Of a stretch of 64,000 nucleotides of DNA, positions 44,913 to 53,356 are shown piece by piece (positions within the stretch are counted from its first letter, which is position 1; every line of letters starts with the position of its first letter). Made by a program: the position numbers and the translations under genes. This stretch comes from AC-32 sp963736055 (GTDB lineage: Bacteria > Actinomycetota > Thermoleophilia > Gaiellales > Gaiellaceae). The stretch is from positions 1,674,001 through 1,738,000 of the forward strand of contig CAVTNM010000008.1 of NCBI GenBank assembly GCA_963736055.1, given 5' to 3'. Under the pieces are notes generated by a model. It made no database searches and had not been told where the DNA came from. It saw only the letters and a list, made by a program, of their open reading frames with translations.

Positions 44913-45794
44913 TTGCCGAGCCTTACGAGCGCCGCGGCCTGGCCGGTTCAGGCGCCGTTCTTCCTGGTGCTGGGCGCCGCAGTGCTGTACCGGCTCGGCG
45001 GGAGGAAGCTTGGCCCGGGGCACCGCGACGACGCGGAACGGCGTCTTCGCTCGGCCGCCTTCTACGGCGGCCTCCTGTCGATCGTGGTCGCGCTCGACAC
45101 GCCCCTCGACGACCTGGCCGACTCGCTCTTCCTCGCGCACATGACCCAGCATCTCCTCCTGCTGATGGTCGCCCCGCCGCTGATCGTGCTCTCGGCGCCC
45201 TGGATGCGCCTGTGGCGGCCGTTGCCGCTCGGCTTTCGGCGAACGGTGGCCAAAGGAATCGCCCGCGGCCGGTGGGCGGCTCCTTTGCGCGCTCTCGGGA
45301 GGCTGCTCGCGCGGCCGGCGCCCGCATGGATCGCGTTCAACGTGGTCCTAGTCGCCTGGCACGTTCCTGTGCTCTACGACGCGACGCTGTCCAACGAGGC
45401 GATTCACGACCTGGAGCACGCCACGTTCCTGGTCGCGGGTGTGCTCTTCTGGATGCAGGTGATCGACTCCCCGCCCGTCCGCGCCCACCTCGCGTATGGA
45501 GCCCGCGCGGTGTACTTGACGGCGGCGCTGCTCGTGAGCTGGGTCCTCGCGATCGTGCTGGCGTTGGCCTCGTCGCCGCTCTACGGGGCGTACGCCGGGC
45601 TGGCTCACCGGCCCGGTGGGCTCACTGCGCTCGCCGACCAGGAGCTGGCCGCGGGGATGATGTGGGTTCCGGGGTCGATTCCATTCACCATCGCGATCGT
45701 CTGGGCGCTGTACCGGTGGCTGGAACCGACACCCGAGTCCTCGGCCGTCGCCAGGCGCAACGGCCATCGCCTGCGCCCGGCCCGCAGCCAGTGA
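44913..45794 (+). CDS. ctaG: Cytochrome c oxidase assembly factor CtaG (caa3 type)
   Basis: The 293-residue membrane protein has about seven helices. LAHMTQHLLLLMVAPPLIVLSAP, IHDLEHATFLVAGVLFW and a helix with MMWVPGSIPF are hallmarks of the Caa3_CtaG family, with conserved His that may handle copper. TTG 44913 is the chosen start. It stands between ctaE and a small membrane protein. Confidence 0.9.
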   Translation: MPSLTSAAAWPVQAPFFLVLGAAVLYRLGGRKLGPGHRDDAERRLRSAAFYGGLLSIVVALDTPLDDLADSLFLAHMTQHLLLLMVAPPLIVLSAPWMRLWRPLPLGFRRTVAKGIARGRWAAPLRALGRLLARPAPAWIAFNVVLVAWHVPVLYDATLSNEAIHDLEHATFLVAGVLFWMQVIDSPPVRAHLAYGARAVYLTAALLVSWVLAIVLALASSPLYGAYAGLAHRPGGLTALADQELAAGMMWVPGSIPFTIAIVWALYRWLEPTPESSAVARRNGHRLRPARSQ

Positions 45795-45816
45795 ACTTCG
45801 AACGAGAGGAGGACTG

Positions 45817-45948
45817 ATGGAGCTCGTCGTCGCCACATTCCAGACCGGGGCGATCCTGACGTGGGCGATGCCGATCGGCCTGTTGGCCGTGGTATGCGTG
45901 TACTGGGTGATCGTGTTCCGGCGGCGCGGATTCGACGAGGAAACCTAG
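45817..45948 (+). CDS. 43-residue single-pass membrane protein in the oxidase operon
   Basis: A strong AGAGGAGG lies four bases before ATG 45817. The product is one membrane helix (ILTWAMPIGLLAVVCVYWVIVF) followed by RRRGFDEET. The tail resembles small accessory subunits of haem-copper oxidases, but this is a weak comparison. The stop TAG overlaps the GTG of ctaB by one base, so it is translated in the operon. Confidence 0.8.
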   Translation: MELVVATFQTGAILTWAMPIGLLAVVCVYWVIVFRRRGFDEET

Positions 45949-47150
45949 TGGGGTCGCTCGCCACCAATGCCGCGCCGGGCGCGTGGCTCCGTGTGACCGC
46001 CGTCGCCGCAGCCGGTGCCTCGGTGCTCGCGGTCGTCAGCGGGGCCGAGAGCGGCACGGGAACGGCACATCGCGTTGCGGCGGCGCTCGCACTGCCGCCC
46101 CTGACGGCCACCCTCGTTGCGGCTGCGGTCTCGCACCGACCGCTGGTGCTCCCTTCTCTGGGAGCGCTTGTGGCGTTCCTTGCTTCCGCAGCGCTGACAC
46201 GCCAGCCCGTACACCTGATGCTCGCAGCCCTCTCGCTCGCCGCCGCCGCGGCGCTCGTGGCGACGAGCTTCCGCGGCCGCCGGCTCCCGCGCGGCCGCCT
46301 AAGTGACTACCTGGCGCTGACCAAGCCTCGGATCATGTCGTTGCTTCTATTGACCGGCGCCTGCGGGATGGTGGTCGGCGAGGGAGGCGTGCCGCCGCTC
46401 GGACTCCTGGCGTTGACCCTGCTCGGCCTGGCGCTGGCCTGCGGTGGAGCGAGCGCGCTGAACCACGTGCTGGACCGCGACCTAGACCGCTTGATGGGCC
46501 CGCGCACTGCAAGTCGCCCGGTCGCGGCCGGACGCCTCGCGGCGCCGCGAGCCCTCGAGTTCGGGCTGGCCCTGTCGGCTGCCTCGTTCACGGTGCTGGC
46601 CGCAACCGTGAACGTGCTGACCGCGGTCCTTGCTCTCGTTGGGAACCTGTTCTACGTCCTCGTTTACACCGGGTACCTCAAGCGGCGCGGCCCGGCGAAC
46701 ATCGTCCTCGGCGGAGCGGCGGGCGCTGTCCCGCCAGTGGTCGGGTACGCGGCCGCGACAGGCCGCCTCGCCTTGCCGGCCGCCGCGCTCTTCCTGATCG
46801 TCTTCCTCTGGACGCCCCCACACTTTTGGGCGCTTGCGCTGGTGCTCAAGGACCAGTATGCGCAGGCGCGCGTGCCGATGCTTCCGGTCGTCGCGGGCGA
46901 GCGGGCGACGAGCTCGCGCATCGTGGCGTACACGGTGGCGCTGGTCGCGTTCACCGCAATACCCTTCGCCGTCGGCTGGCTCGGCGCGGCGTACGCCGTG
47001 GCCGCCGCGGTGCTCGGCGCGGGGTTTCTCGTCGCGGCGCTTCGCCTTCACCGGGCGCCGACTCGGCGAGCGGCGACGCTCACCTTCCACTACTCGCTCC
47101 TGTATCTCGCGGTCCTGTTCCTGGCGGCCGCGGTCGACGCCGCGGCCTAG
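45948..47150 (+). CDS. ctaB: Protohaem IX farnesyltransferase with N-terminal extension
   Basis: The UbiA-type prenyltransferase makes haem o for the oxidase. The catalytic Asp-rich motif is NHVLDRDLDRLMGPRTASRP, the second is YTGYLKRRGPANIVLGG, and WTPPHFWALALVLKDQYAQA follows. The enzyme proper starts near residue 115 (LSDYLALTKPRIMSLL). Before it lie about 110 residues with three or four hydrophobic segments not found in a typical CtaB. They could be a remnant of a CtaA-like or other membrane protein. GTG 45948 is the start. Total about 400 residues, against the usual 290-310. Confidence 0.93.
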   Translation: MGSLATNAAPGAWLRVTAVAAAGASVLAVVSGAESGTGTAHRVAAALALPPLTATLVAAAVSHRPLVLPSLGALVAFLASAALTRQPVHLMLAALSLAAAAALVATSFRGRRLPRGRLSDYLALTKPRIMSLLLLTGACGMVVGEGGVPPLGLLALTLLGLALACGGASALNHVLDRDLDRLMGPRTASRPVAAGRLAAPRALEFGLALSAASFTVLAATVNVLTAVLALVGNLFYVLVYTGYLKRRGPANIVLGGAAGAVPPVVGYAAATGRLALPAAALFLIVFLWTPPHFWALALVLKDQYAQARVPMLPVVAGERATSSRIVAYTVALVAFTAIPFAVGWLGAAYAVAAAVLGAGFLVAALRLHRAPTRRAATLTFHYSLLYLAVLFLAAAVDAAA

Positions 47151-47710
47151 GGCCCGGGCCGAGCCGTGATCGACGGCCGGCCGTTCGGCGTCACGACCAG
47201 GACGGCGAACATCCGGGCCTCGGCCTGGCCCGGGACGAGGCTGGCAATCCGGTACGAGCCCACGCGCGTGGCCGTGAACGAGAAGCGGGCCTTTCCGCCC
47301 GGGCGGATGCCCTGGACAGGATCAGGAACCGATGCGCCGGAGAAAGCGAGTGTCCCGCTCCGTGCGCCCGTGACCACCGCGCACGAGATACGGCGGGAGC
47401 CGCGGTTCTCGAACTGCACGACCACTCGCCAGCCGCGCGGCACCGAGGCCAACAGCTCGCCGCGCCCGTAGCCGTCGAAGTTGAAACCGTTGTTGGAGGA
47501 TCCGAGCGCGCCGAGCATCGTCAGGCGGACGGTTCTCGCCGCGGCATTCGCGACGAGGAAGGGACGCGGATCCGGACGGCCGGTCTGAGGCGGTCTCGCC
47601 GGAGTTGTCGCCTGCGGTGTCGCTTGGGCGGCGTGGTGGAACGAACAACCGGCCGCGAGGGTTATGGCGGCGGTCAGGGAGACAACGGCAATGGTTTCGG
47701 AGACTCGCAC
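47147..47710 (-). CDS. Sulfocyanin-like cupredoxin lipoprotein with substituted ligands
   Basis: The 187-residue protein begins near GTG 47710. The signal ends in the lipobox LAAGC, so it should be lipid-anchored outside. The beta-sandwich reads FNFDGYGRGELLASVPRGWRVVVQFENRG, which resembles sulfocyanin-type blue copper proteins, then SVPDPVQGIRPGGKARFSFTA. The usual C-terminal ligand loop (C..PGH...M) is here IASLVPGQAEARMF: the Cys is Ala, the His is Gln and only Met remains. Copper binding is therefore doubtful. It converges on ctaB, with a four-base overlap. Confidence 0.65.
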   Translation of the reverse strand: MRVSETIAVVSLTAAITLAAGCSFHHAAQATPQATTPARPPQTGRPDPRPFLVANAAARTVRLTMLGALGSSNNGFNFDGYGRGELLASVPRGWRVVVQFENRGSRRISCAVVTGARSGTLAFSGASVPDPVQGIRPGGKARFSFTATRVGSYRIASLVPGQAEARMFAVLVVTPNGRPSITARPGP

Positions 47711-47736
47711 GGTTGCGGCGCCTTGGCAATCGTAGG

Positions 47737-48645
47737 TCACAGAGCGTGCGGCCCCTCGACCCAGTCGCGCGTCAGGTAGAGCCAGAACGCGAGCCCGGCG
47801 TAATCGCGGTAGCGGCGGAAGCGGCGCTCGATTGTCCGGTCGCTCGCCTTTCGTCCGTTGAGGCGCGCGTAGGTCGGCCGCGTCCACGAGTCGAGGATCA
47901 GCCGGGAATAGCGGCCGAGCAGCATCATCATGTGGGCCGTCGCGTACGGGCCGCAGCCGGGGAGCGCAAGCAGGCGCTCGGCGACCTTGTCGTCGGGCAG
48001 GCCAGGGTCGTTCAGGGCCTCGAGGTCGAGCTTCCCCTCGGAGACGTCCCCGGCGAGCGAGCGGAGGTAGGCGCCACGGTAGCCGGAGCGCACGACGTCC
48101 CGGAAGAAATCGTCGCCCGCCTTTGCCATCGCGGCGGGTGAGGGAAACGCTCGCCCACCGCCGGGCGCCTGCGCACCGAGCTCGTCGACGAGCGCGGTCG
48201 TCATCCGCACCGTCGCCGACCAGGCGCAGTTGGTCGTGCAGATCGTCTTGACCACGTCCTCGAAGACGGTCGGGCTGCGCAGCATCCGGCCCGCCCCGCC
48301 GCTGACCCAAGCGAGGTCGGGATCGTCGCGGGCGGCGTCGTAGAAGCCGGACAGGTCGGCGTCCAGGCGGAGCATGTGCCGCGCGGTCTCGGTGAGCAGA
48401 CGGCCGTCGGCCGCGGTCACACCTTCGCCTTCGACCAGCGCGAAGCCCGGCCTGCCCGCGCCGATGCGGATAGAGCGGGCTCGCCCTCGCGGTAGCACGA
48501 GTGTGGTCTCCAGCGTTTGCGCATCCTCGTCGACGACCTGGGGCGGGAGATCGGCAACCCCGTGAGAGGTGAGCGTCCGCCACAGGTCGACGGGCTCGCC
48601 GCCGGCGCCTATCAGCTCCAGCTCGGCAGACCAGCGTTTCGCCAT
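47737..48645 (-). CDS. HhH-GPD DNA glycosylase (AlkA/OGG-like)
   Basis: The 302-residue protein excises damaged bases in this superfamily. An N-terminal beta region (LVLPRGRARSIRIGAG) is followed by the helical core. The helix-hairpin-helix is LLALPGCGPYATAHMMMLLG, and the catalytic Asp is in YSRLILDSWTRP. TNCAWSATVRMTTALVDELG resembles the early helix with substrate-binding residues. The lesion is not known. ATG 48645 is chosen because the conserved fold begins there. Confidence 0.87.
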   Translation of the reverse strand: MAKRWSAELELIGAGGEPVDLWRTLTSHGVADLPPQVVDEDAQTLETTLVLPRGRARSIRIGAGRPGFALVEGEGVTAADGRLLTETARHMLRLDADLSGFYDAARDDPDLAWVSGGAGRMLRSPTVFEDVVKTICTTNCAWSATVRMTTALVDELGAQAPGGGRAFPSPAAMAKAGDDFFRDVVRSGYRGAYLRSLAGDVSEGKLDLEALNDPGLPDDKVAERLLALPGCGPYATAHMMMLLGRYSRLILDSWTRPTYARLNGRKASDRTIERRFRRYRDYAGLAFWLYLTRDWVEGPHAL

Positions 48646-48688
48646 CGCCCTGGTCGAACGTGCCGCCGCCTGAGAGATTCCCCGGTCG

Positions 48689-50437
48689 ATGGCGGTTCTC
48701 GGCGTGGACGTCGGAGGAACCTTCACCGATGCGGTGCTACTGGACGACGGCGTCTTGCGGACGGCCAAGGTGCCGACCGGGCCGCGGCAGGAGGAATCGG
48801 TCGTCGCCGCGGTCGCCGCCGTCGGCGTGAAGGGCGTCGAGCGCTTCACGCACGGCACCACAGCGGCCACGAACGCTCTGCTCGAGCGGAAAGGCGCGCG
48901 GACGGCCTTCGTCGCGACCGCGGGGTTCGAGCACCTGCTGCACCTTCGCCGGCAGGACCGCGCTCATCTCTACCGGTTGTGCGAATCGCACCCCGAGCCG
49001 CTCGTGCCCCTCGAGCGCTGCTACGGAGTGCGCGAGCGGATGGGCCCTGACGGTGTGCTGGTGCCATTGCAGCTCGAGTCCCTGCCGGAGCTGGACGACC
49101 GGATCGAGGCGGTCGCCGTCTGCACGCTCTTCTCGTTCCGCGACCCGAGTCACGAGCGTGCCGTCGCCGAGGAGCTGCGCCGCCGCCTTCCTCGGGCGCG
49201 CGTGGTCGCCTCGCACGAGGTCGCTCCGGAGTTCCGCGAATACGAGCGAGCCTCGACCACGGCGGTCGACGCGTACCTCGGGCCTGCGGTCTCGGGGTAC
49301 CTCGAGGCGCTTCGGGATGCCTGCGGCGAGGCCGGTCTGCCGGAGCCGCTCGTCATGCGCTCCTCCGGCGGCGTGGCGACGCTCGCCGAGGCCGCAGCGC
49401 ACCCGGCCGTGGCGCTCGTCTCCGGGCCTGCCGCGGGCGTAGTCGGTGCGGCGACGATCGCGCGGCTCGCAGGCGTCGACGACGCGATCTCGTTGGACAT
49501 GGGCGGGACCTCGACCGACGTTGCGCTGATCGTCGACGGCCGGCCCGGTCGCACGACGGCGCGCGAGGTGGCCGGCTTTCCCCTGCGGCTCCCGACCGTC
49601 GACCTGGAGACGGTCGGCGCCGGTGGCGGGTCGATCGTGTGGCGGGACCACGGCGGCGCGGTGCGGGTAGGCCCCGAGAGCGCGGGCGCCGATCCGGGGC
49701 CCGCCTGCTACGGAAAGGGCGGCGCACGGCCGACCGTCACCGATGCCAACCTCCTGCTCGGCCGCCTTCCGCCTCGGCTGGCCGGTGGGATCGAGCTGGA
49801 TCGGGCAGCCGCAGAGCGAGCCTTCGAGGGCATCGACCCGGTCGAGGCGATCGAGGTCGTGAACGCGGAGATGCTGCGGGCATTGCGGCTCGTGTCCGTC
49901 GAGCGAGGCCACGATCCGCGCGAGTTCGCCCTGGTCGCCTTCGGCGGCGCCGGGGCCTTGCACGGCTGTGCGCTGGCCGAGGAGCTGGGAATCGGCACGG
50001 TGCTCGTCCCCGGGGCCGCGGGCGTGCTCTCGGCGCTCGGGCTGGTGGCGAGCGAGGAGAGGCGCGACCGCGTCGAGTCGTACGTGTGCCGGCTCGACGA
50101 AGCGGGGGAGCTGCCGGCCGACGGCGAGGCGGACCTGCGCTACGAGGGGCAGTCGTTCGAGCTGACCGTTCCCCTCCAGCCCGAGCTGGACGGCGCGTTT
50201 CACCGCGCCCACCAGGCTCGCTACGGCTACGCCGAGCCCGAGCGGCCGGTCGAGCTCGTCGCGGTGCGGACGGCAGAGGTGCGCGCGGCCCCGCGGCTCG
50301 AGCTCCCGGCGGCGGAGCCGCTGGAAGCGAGCGGCCCGGCGCTCGTCGAGCTCGAAGGCGCCACGTGCTGGCTTCCCCCGGGGTGGGTGGGGGTTAGGGA
50401 TGGAACCAGTAGCACGCTACGGCTCACGAGGGTGTGA
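48689..50437 (+). CDS. hyuA: Hydantoinase/oxoprolinase subunit A
   Basis: The 582-residue ATP-dependent amidohydrolase-type subunit has an actin-like fold: VLGVDVGGTFTDAVLLDDG is the phosphate loop, HGTTAATNALLERKGARTAFVAT the conserved second block, and LDMGGTSTDVALIVDG another. It is shorter than the usual 680-700 residues; the C-terminal region is compact. Members of HyuA/HyuB pairs hydrolyse hydantoins, 5-oxoproline or related cyclic or aromatic amides, or carboxylate ketones. The substrate is not predictable here. It overlaps hyuB by four bases. Confidence 0.92.
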   Translation: MAVLGVDVGGTFTDAVLLDDGVLRTAKVPTGPRQEESVVAAVAAVGVKGVERFTHGTTAATNALLERKGARTAFVATAGFEHLLHLRRQDRAHLYRLCESHPEPLVPLERCYGVRERMGPDGVLVPLQLESLPELDDRIEAVAVCTLFSFRDPSHERAVAEELRRRLPRARVVASHEVAPEFREYERASTTAVDAYLGPAVSGYLEALRDACGEAGLPEPLVMRSSGGVATLAEAAAHPAVALVSGPAAGVVGAATIARLAGVDDAISLDMGGTSTDVALIVDGRPGRTTAREVAGFPLRLPTVDLETVGAGGGSIVWRDHGGAVRVGPESAGADPGPACYGKGGARPTVTDANLLLGRLPPRLAGGIELDRAAAERAFEGIDPVEAIEVVNAEMLRALRLVSVERGHDPREFALVAFGGAGALHGCALAEELGIGTVLVPGAAGVLSALGLVASEERRDRVESYVCRLDEAGELPADGEADLRYEGQSFELTVPLQPELDGAFHRAHQARYGYAEPERPVELVAVRTAEVRAAPRLELPAAEPLEASGPALVELEGATCWLPPGWVGVRDGTSSTLRLTRV

Positions 50438-51948
50438 CGGATCGTGCCGAGACGGTGACGATGAACATCGAGCTCCAGGTCATCGGCGCCGCGCTCCGCT
50501 CGATCGCCGACGAGATGGGCGCCGCCCTCGTCCGCTCCGCGTTCTCGGCGAACATCAAGGAGCGGCGGGATTGCTCCACGGCCCTGTTCGACGCGCGGGG
50601 CCGGATGATCGCCCAGGCAGAGCACATCCCGGTCCATCTCGGCGCGATGCCAGACGCGGTCGCCGCCGTCCGCCGGCACGATCCCGCGCCGGACGACGTC
50701 TTCGTGCTGAACGACCCGTTCACCGGAGGGACACATCTCCCCGACATCACCCTCGTCACTCGGACTCCCGTCGGCTTCGCCGTCACCCGCGCCCACCACG
50801 CCGATGTCGGCGCGCGCGAGCCGGGGAGCCTGCCCGCCGGCTCTCGGCGGCTCGACGAAGAGGGGGTGGTGATCCCGCCCACGCGGCTTGACGACGAGGT
50901 GCTCGAGGCGCTCGTCGCCCGCATGCGCAACCCGGCAGAGCGCCGAGGCGATCTCCGCGCCCAGCTTGCGGCTCACCGGCTAGCCCAGCGCCGCCTGGAG
51001 GAGCTGTGCGGGCGGCGGGGGCGGGGCCGGGTCGAGCAGGCCATGGACGCGCTCCACGACTATTCGGAACGCCGCGTCCGGGCGGCTGTCGAGTCGTTGC
51101 CGGACGGGCACTTCGAGGCCGCCGACGTGCTCGAGCCGGCCGACGGTAGCGAGCTCCAGCTCCGCGTCGCGGTCACGATCGACGGCGACGAGCTGATGCT
51201 CGACTTCGCGGGCACGGCCGGCCAGCACGACGGGAACCTCAACTGCCCGCTCGCCGTCACGCGCTCGGCGTGCTACTTCGTGGTTCGCTGCCTCACCGAC
51301 CCCGACGTGCCGGCCTCCGGCGGGGCGTTCGAGCCGGTGCACGTCACAGCACCGGAGGGCTCGCTCGTCAACGCCCGTCCTCCCGCGGCCGTCGCCGCCG
51401 GCAACGTGGAGACCTCGAGCCGCATCGTCGACCTCGTCTTCGCCGCCTTCGGTCGAGCCGTTCCCGTCCCCGCCCAGGGACAGGGAACCATGAACAACCT
51501 CACGCTCGGGAACGAGCACTTCACCTACTACGAGACGGTCGGCGGGGGCCAGGGTGCCTGTCCCGACGCCGACGGCCCCTCGGGGGTGCACGTTGCAATG
51601 TCGAACACGCTCTCGACCCCGGCGGAGGCGCTCGAGCTCGGCTATCCGCTGCGGGTCGAGCGCCATGAGCTGCGGCCCGGCTCGGGCGGTCGCGGCGAGC
51701 ACCGCGGCGGTGACGGGGTCGTCCGCGAGCTGCGCGTTCTCGAAGCGTGCCGGCTCTCGCTCGTGGGCGAGCGCCGGCGACATCCTCCGCGCGGGGCGCA
51801 CGGAGGTGAGCCGGGCCGGACGGGACGCGACCTGCTGAACGGCGAGCCGCTCCCGGCCAAGGCCACGCGCTCGCTCGCTGCCGGCGACCTGGTCCGGGTG
51901 GAGACGCCCGGCGGCGGCGGCTTCGGCCCTGTCCAAAAGGGCCAATAG
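50434..51948 (+). CDS. hyuB: Hydantoinase/oxoprolinase subunit B
   Basis: The 504-residue partner of HyuA carries the expected blocks: ALRSIADEMGAALVRSAFSANIKERRDCSTALFD, MIAQAEHIPVHLGAMPDAV, DVFVLNDPFTGGTHLPDITLV and a C-terminal YETVGGGQGACPDADGPSGVHVAMSNTLSTPAEALE. The GTG start overlaps the hyuA stop (GTGA), so the two are co-translated. No transporter or regulator lies next to the pair. Confidence 0.93.
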   Translation: MTDRAETVTMNIELQVIGAALRSIADEMGAALVRSAFSANIKERRDCSTALFDARGRMIAQAEHIPVHLGAMPDAVAAVRRHDPAPDDVFVLNDPFTGGTHLPDITLVTRTPVGFAVTRAHHADVGAREPGSLPAGSRRLDEEGVVIPPTRLDDEVLEALVARMRNPAERRGDLRAQLAAHRLAQRRLEELCGRRGRGRVEQAMDALHDYSERRVRAAVESLPDGHFEAADVLEPADGSELQLRVAVTIDGDELMLDFAGTAGQHDGNLNCPLAVTRSACYFVVRCLTDPDVPASGGAFEPVHVTAPEGSLVNARPPAAVAAGNVETSSRIVDLVFAAFGRAVPVPAQGQGTMNNLTLGNEHFTYYETVGGGQGACPDADGPSGVHVAMSNTLSTPAEALELGYPLRVERHELRPGSGGRGEHRGGDGVVRELRVLEACRLSLVGERRRHPPRGAHGGEPGRTGRDLLNGEPLPAKATRSLAAGDLVRVETPGGGGFGPVQKGQ

Positions 51949-52067
51949 GCAGCCGCGTCGCAATCGAGTAGGACCTTAAGCGCGATGTTGCGCTTTCGAC
52001 ACGAACGCGTTTCACACGTGCGCGCCGGCCACGCCTACCGTCGGCAGGAGTCGACGGGAGGTGCACG

Positions 52068-52646
52068 ATGGAGCGAGGTACACAATGGAAAGCACGGGCG
52101 GGGCTCGTGGCTGTGATTGCCGGTCTCGCGGCCCTGGCCGGCAGCCTGCCTGCCTCGGCCGACACCCAGCCGCCGCCGCAGTACCAGTCGGGGGACGGGT
52201 CGGATTGTTACGACCCGAACGTGGACTGCGGCTACGCCGAGCTCGAGACGGGCGTCCTGACGGAGTCGTTCGATGCCTACGAACGCTCGCCTGGGACCTG
52301 TCGCACGCGGTACGTGCGTGCCACTCGACGGAACCTGGCCAGGCTCATCGTCTTCCGGTACAACGAGCAGGTCCGGTGGTGCTGGCGTGGAAACGCGATC
52401 ACGTACTTCTGGCGTGACCGCTGGCCCTCCAACACGGCGTTCGGCTGGGGCTTCGACGGCCACATCAACGGCAACTGCATCTACGAGCACTGCAGCGGCC
52501 GGGGCGTCGGCACGTACTCCACCGATGCCTGGACCCAGGGCAGCTTCCACGCGTGCATCACGTGGTACTGCCCGCACAGGTACCCGACGGTGGACATCTG
52601 GGTCCACGGAGACGGCGGCAGCGGTGCCAGCTGGTCAGGGGCGTAA
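52068..52646 (+). CDS. Secreted Cys/Trp-rich protein of unknown function
   Basis: The 192-residue protein has a signal peptide ending at about ASADTQ and six or more Cys in the mature part (DCYDPNVDCGYA, SPGTCRTR, WCWRGN, CIYEHC, ACITWYCPHRYP). The many Trp/Tyr and regular Cys suggest a disulphide-stabilised extracellular beta domain. No family is recognised. GGGAGG seven bases before ATG 52068 decides the start. The mature protein ends in VDIWVHGDGGSGASW. Confidence 0.8.
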   Translation: MERGTQWKARAGLVAVIAGLAALAGSLPASADTQPPPQYQSGDGSDCYDPNVDCGYAELETGVLTESFDAYERSPGTCRTRYVRATRRNLARLIVFRYNEQVRWCWRGNAITYFWRDRWPSNTAFGWGFDGHINGNCIYEHCSGRGVGTYSTDAWTQGSFHACITWYCPHRYPTVDIWVHGDGGSGASWSGA

Positions 52647-52650
52647 CTGG

Positions 52651-52773
52651 GTGATCGCAGGGGTCGTCCTGGCCGTGATCCTGATCGCGTGGTTTGTGCT
52701 GGCAGCGCCCGGATGCGGGTCCGGAGATACGGGCACGACAACGGGAACGGTGCCCGGGAGCCCGTCGCGCTGA
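52651..52773 (+). CDS. Possible 40-residue single-pass membrane peptide
   Basis: GTG 52651, four bases after the preceding stop, opens VIAGVVLAVILIAWFVLAAPGCGSGDTG. It is one hydrophobic segment with a lipobox-like APGC and a Thr/Gly tail. It may be a translated peptide in the same transcript, or a chance frame. Confidence 0.35.
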   Translation: MIAGVVLAVILIAWFVLAAPGCGSGDTGTTTGTVPGSPSR

Positions 52774-52816
52774 GCGAGGGGCGGCCGCTTCCGGTCGCCC
52801 CTCGCGATTCCGGCGC

Positions 52817-52822
52817 TATGCT
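52817..52822 (+). promoter_or_regulatory. -10-like box TATGCT, leaderless arrangement
   Basis: It lies six bases before ATG 52829 with no Shine-Dalgarno sequence. Confidence 0.45.
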
Positions 52823-52828
52823 CCCACG

Positions 52829-53062
52829 ATGGTCTGGGAGTTCGTCTTCATGATGGTTGTCCTGAAGATCCCGATCGTCTACCTCTGCCTGGTCGTCTAC
52901 TGGGCCGTCAAGGCCGAGCCGGACCCGCCTGAGCCGGCGCACCTGCCGGTCGAGCCGGCGGATCTCGAGCCGAGACCGCCGTGGCGACCGCACCACCGCA
53001 GTCCGCGACCCGGGCCGCATGCATCGCCGACGAGAAGCCGCCGGGCGGTCGCACAGCGGTGA
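52829..53062 (+). CDS. Small membrane protein with Pro/Arg-rich tail
   Basis: The 77-residue product has a single membrane helix (MVWEFVFMMVVLKIPIVYLCLVVYWAV), then an acidic/proline-rich stretch and a basic end. No family is recognised. The leaderless promoter TATGCT six bases upstream supports the start. The stop overlaps the next gene's GTG (GTGA). Confidence 0.65.
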   Translation: MVWEFVFMMVVLKIPIVYLCLVVYWAVKAEPDPPEPAHLPVEPADLEPRPPWRPHHRSPRPGPHASPTRSRRAVAQR

Positions 53063-53319
53063 GCGCGCAGCCGGAGGTACAAGAGCGTCCCACCGACGCG
53101 GTCGCCGGGCTGCTCGCCTCCTTGTCGATTTTCGCCAGCCTTGTCGGGGTTGCGTACCGCCCCGGCCGGCTGATCCCTGGAGCCTTGCTGCTCGCCTTGC
53201 TGGCCGCTGCGATGAGCAGCAAGCACCAGCGGCTGGCAGCCTTCGCGGTCGCGATTGGTGGCGCCTGCTTCCTGATCGGGATGGCGGCCGCCGCGTACAC
53301 CGGCCACCCGCTGTACTGA
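53059..53319 (+). CDS. Small membrane protein, two to three helices
   Basis: GTG 53059 overlaps the preceding stop by four bases. The 86-residue product has hydrophobic segments at about 14-32, 38-48 and 57-78 (AVAIGGACFLIGMAAAAY). No family is recognised. The overlap argues that it is co-translated with its neighbour. A GTG at 52981 would lengthen it by 26 residues without a membrane feature. Confidence 0.65.
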   Translation: MSAQPEVQERPTDAVAGLLASLSIFASLVGVAYRPGRLIPGALLLALLAAAMSSKHQRLAAFAVAIGGACFLIGMAAAAYTGHPLY

Positions 53320-53356
53320 GCCGCCGGGAGGGGATCCCGCTGGTACAACAAAGAAT

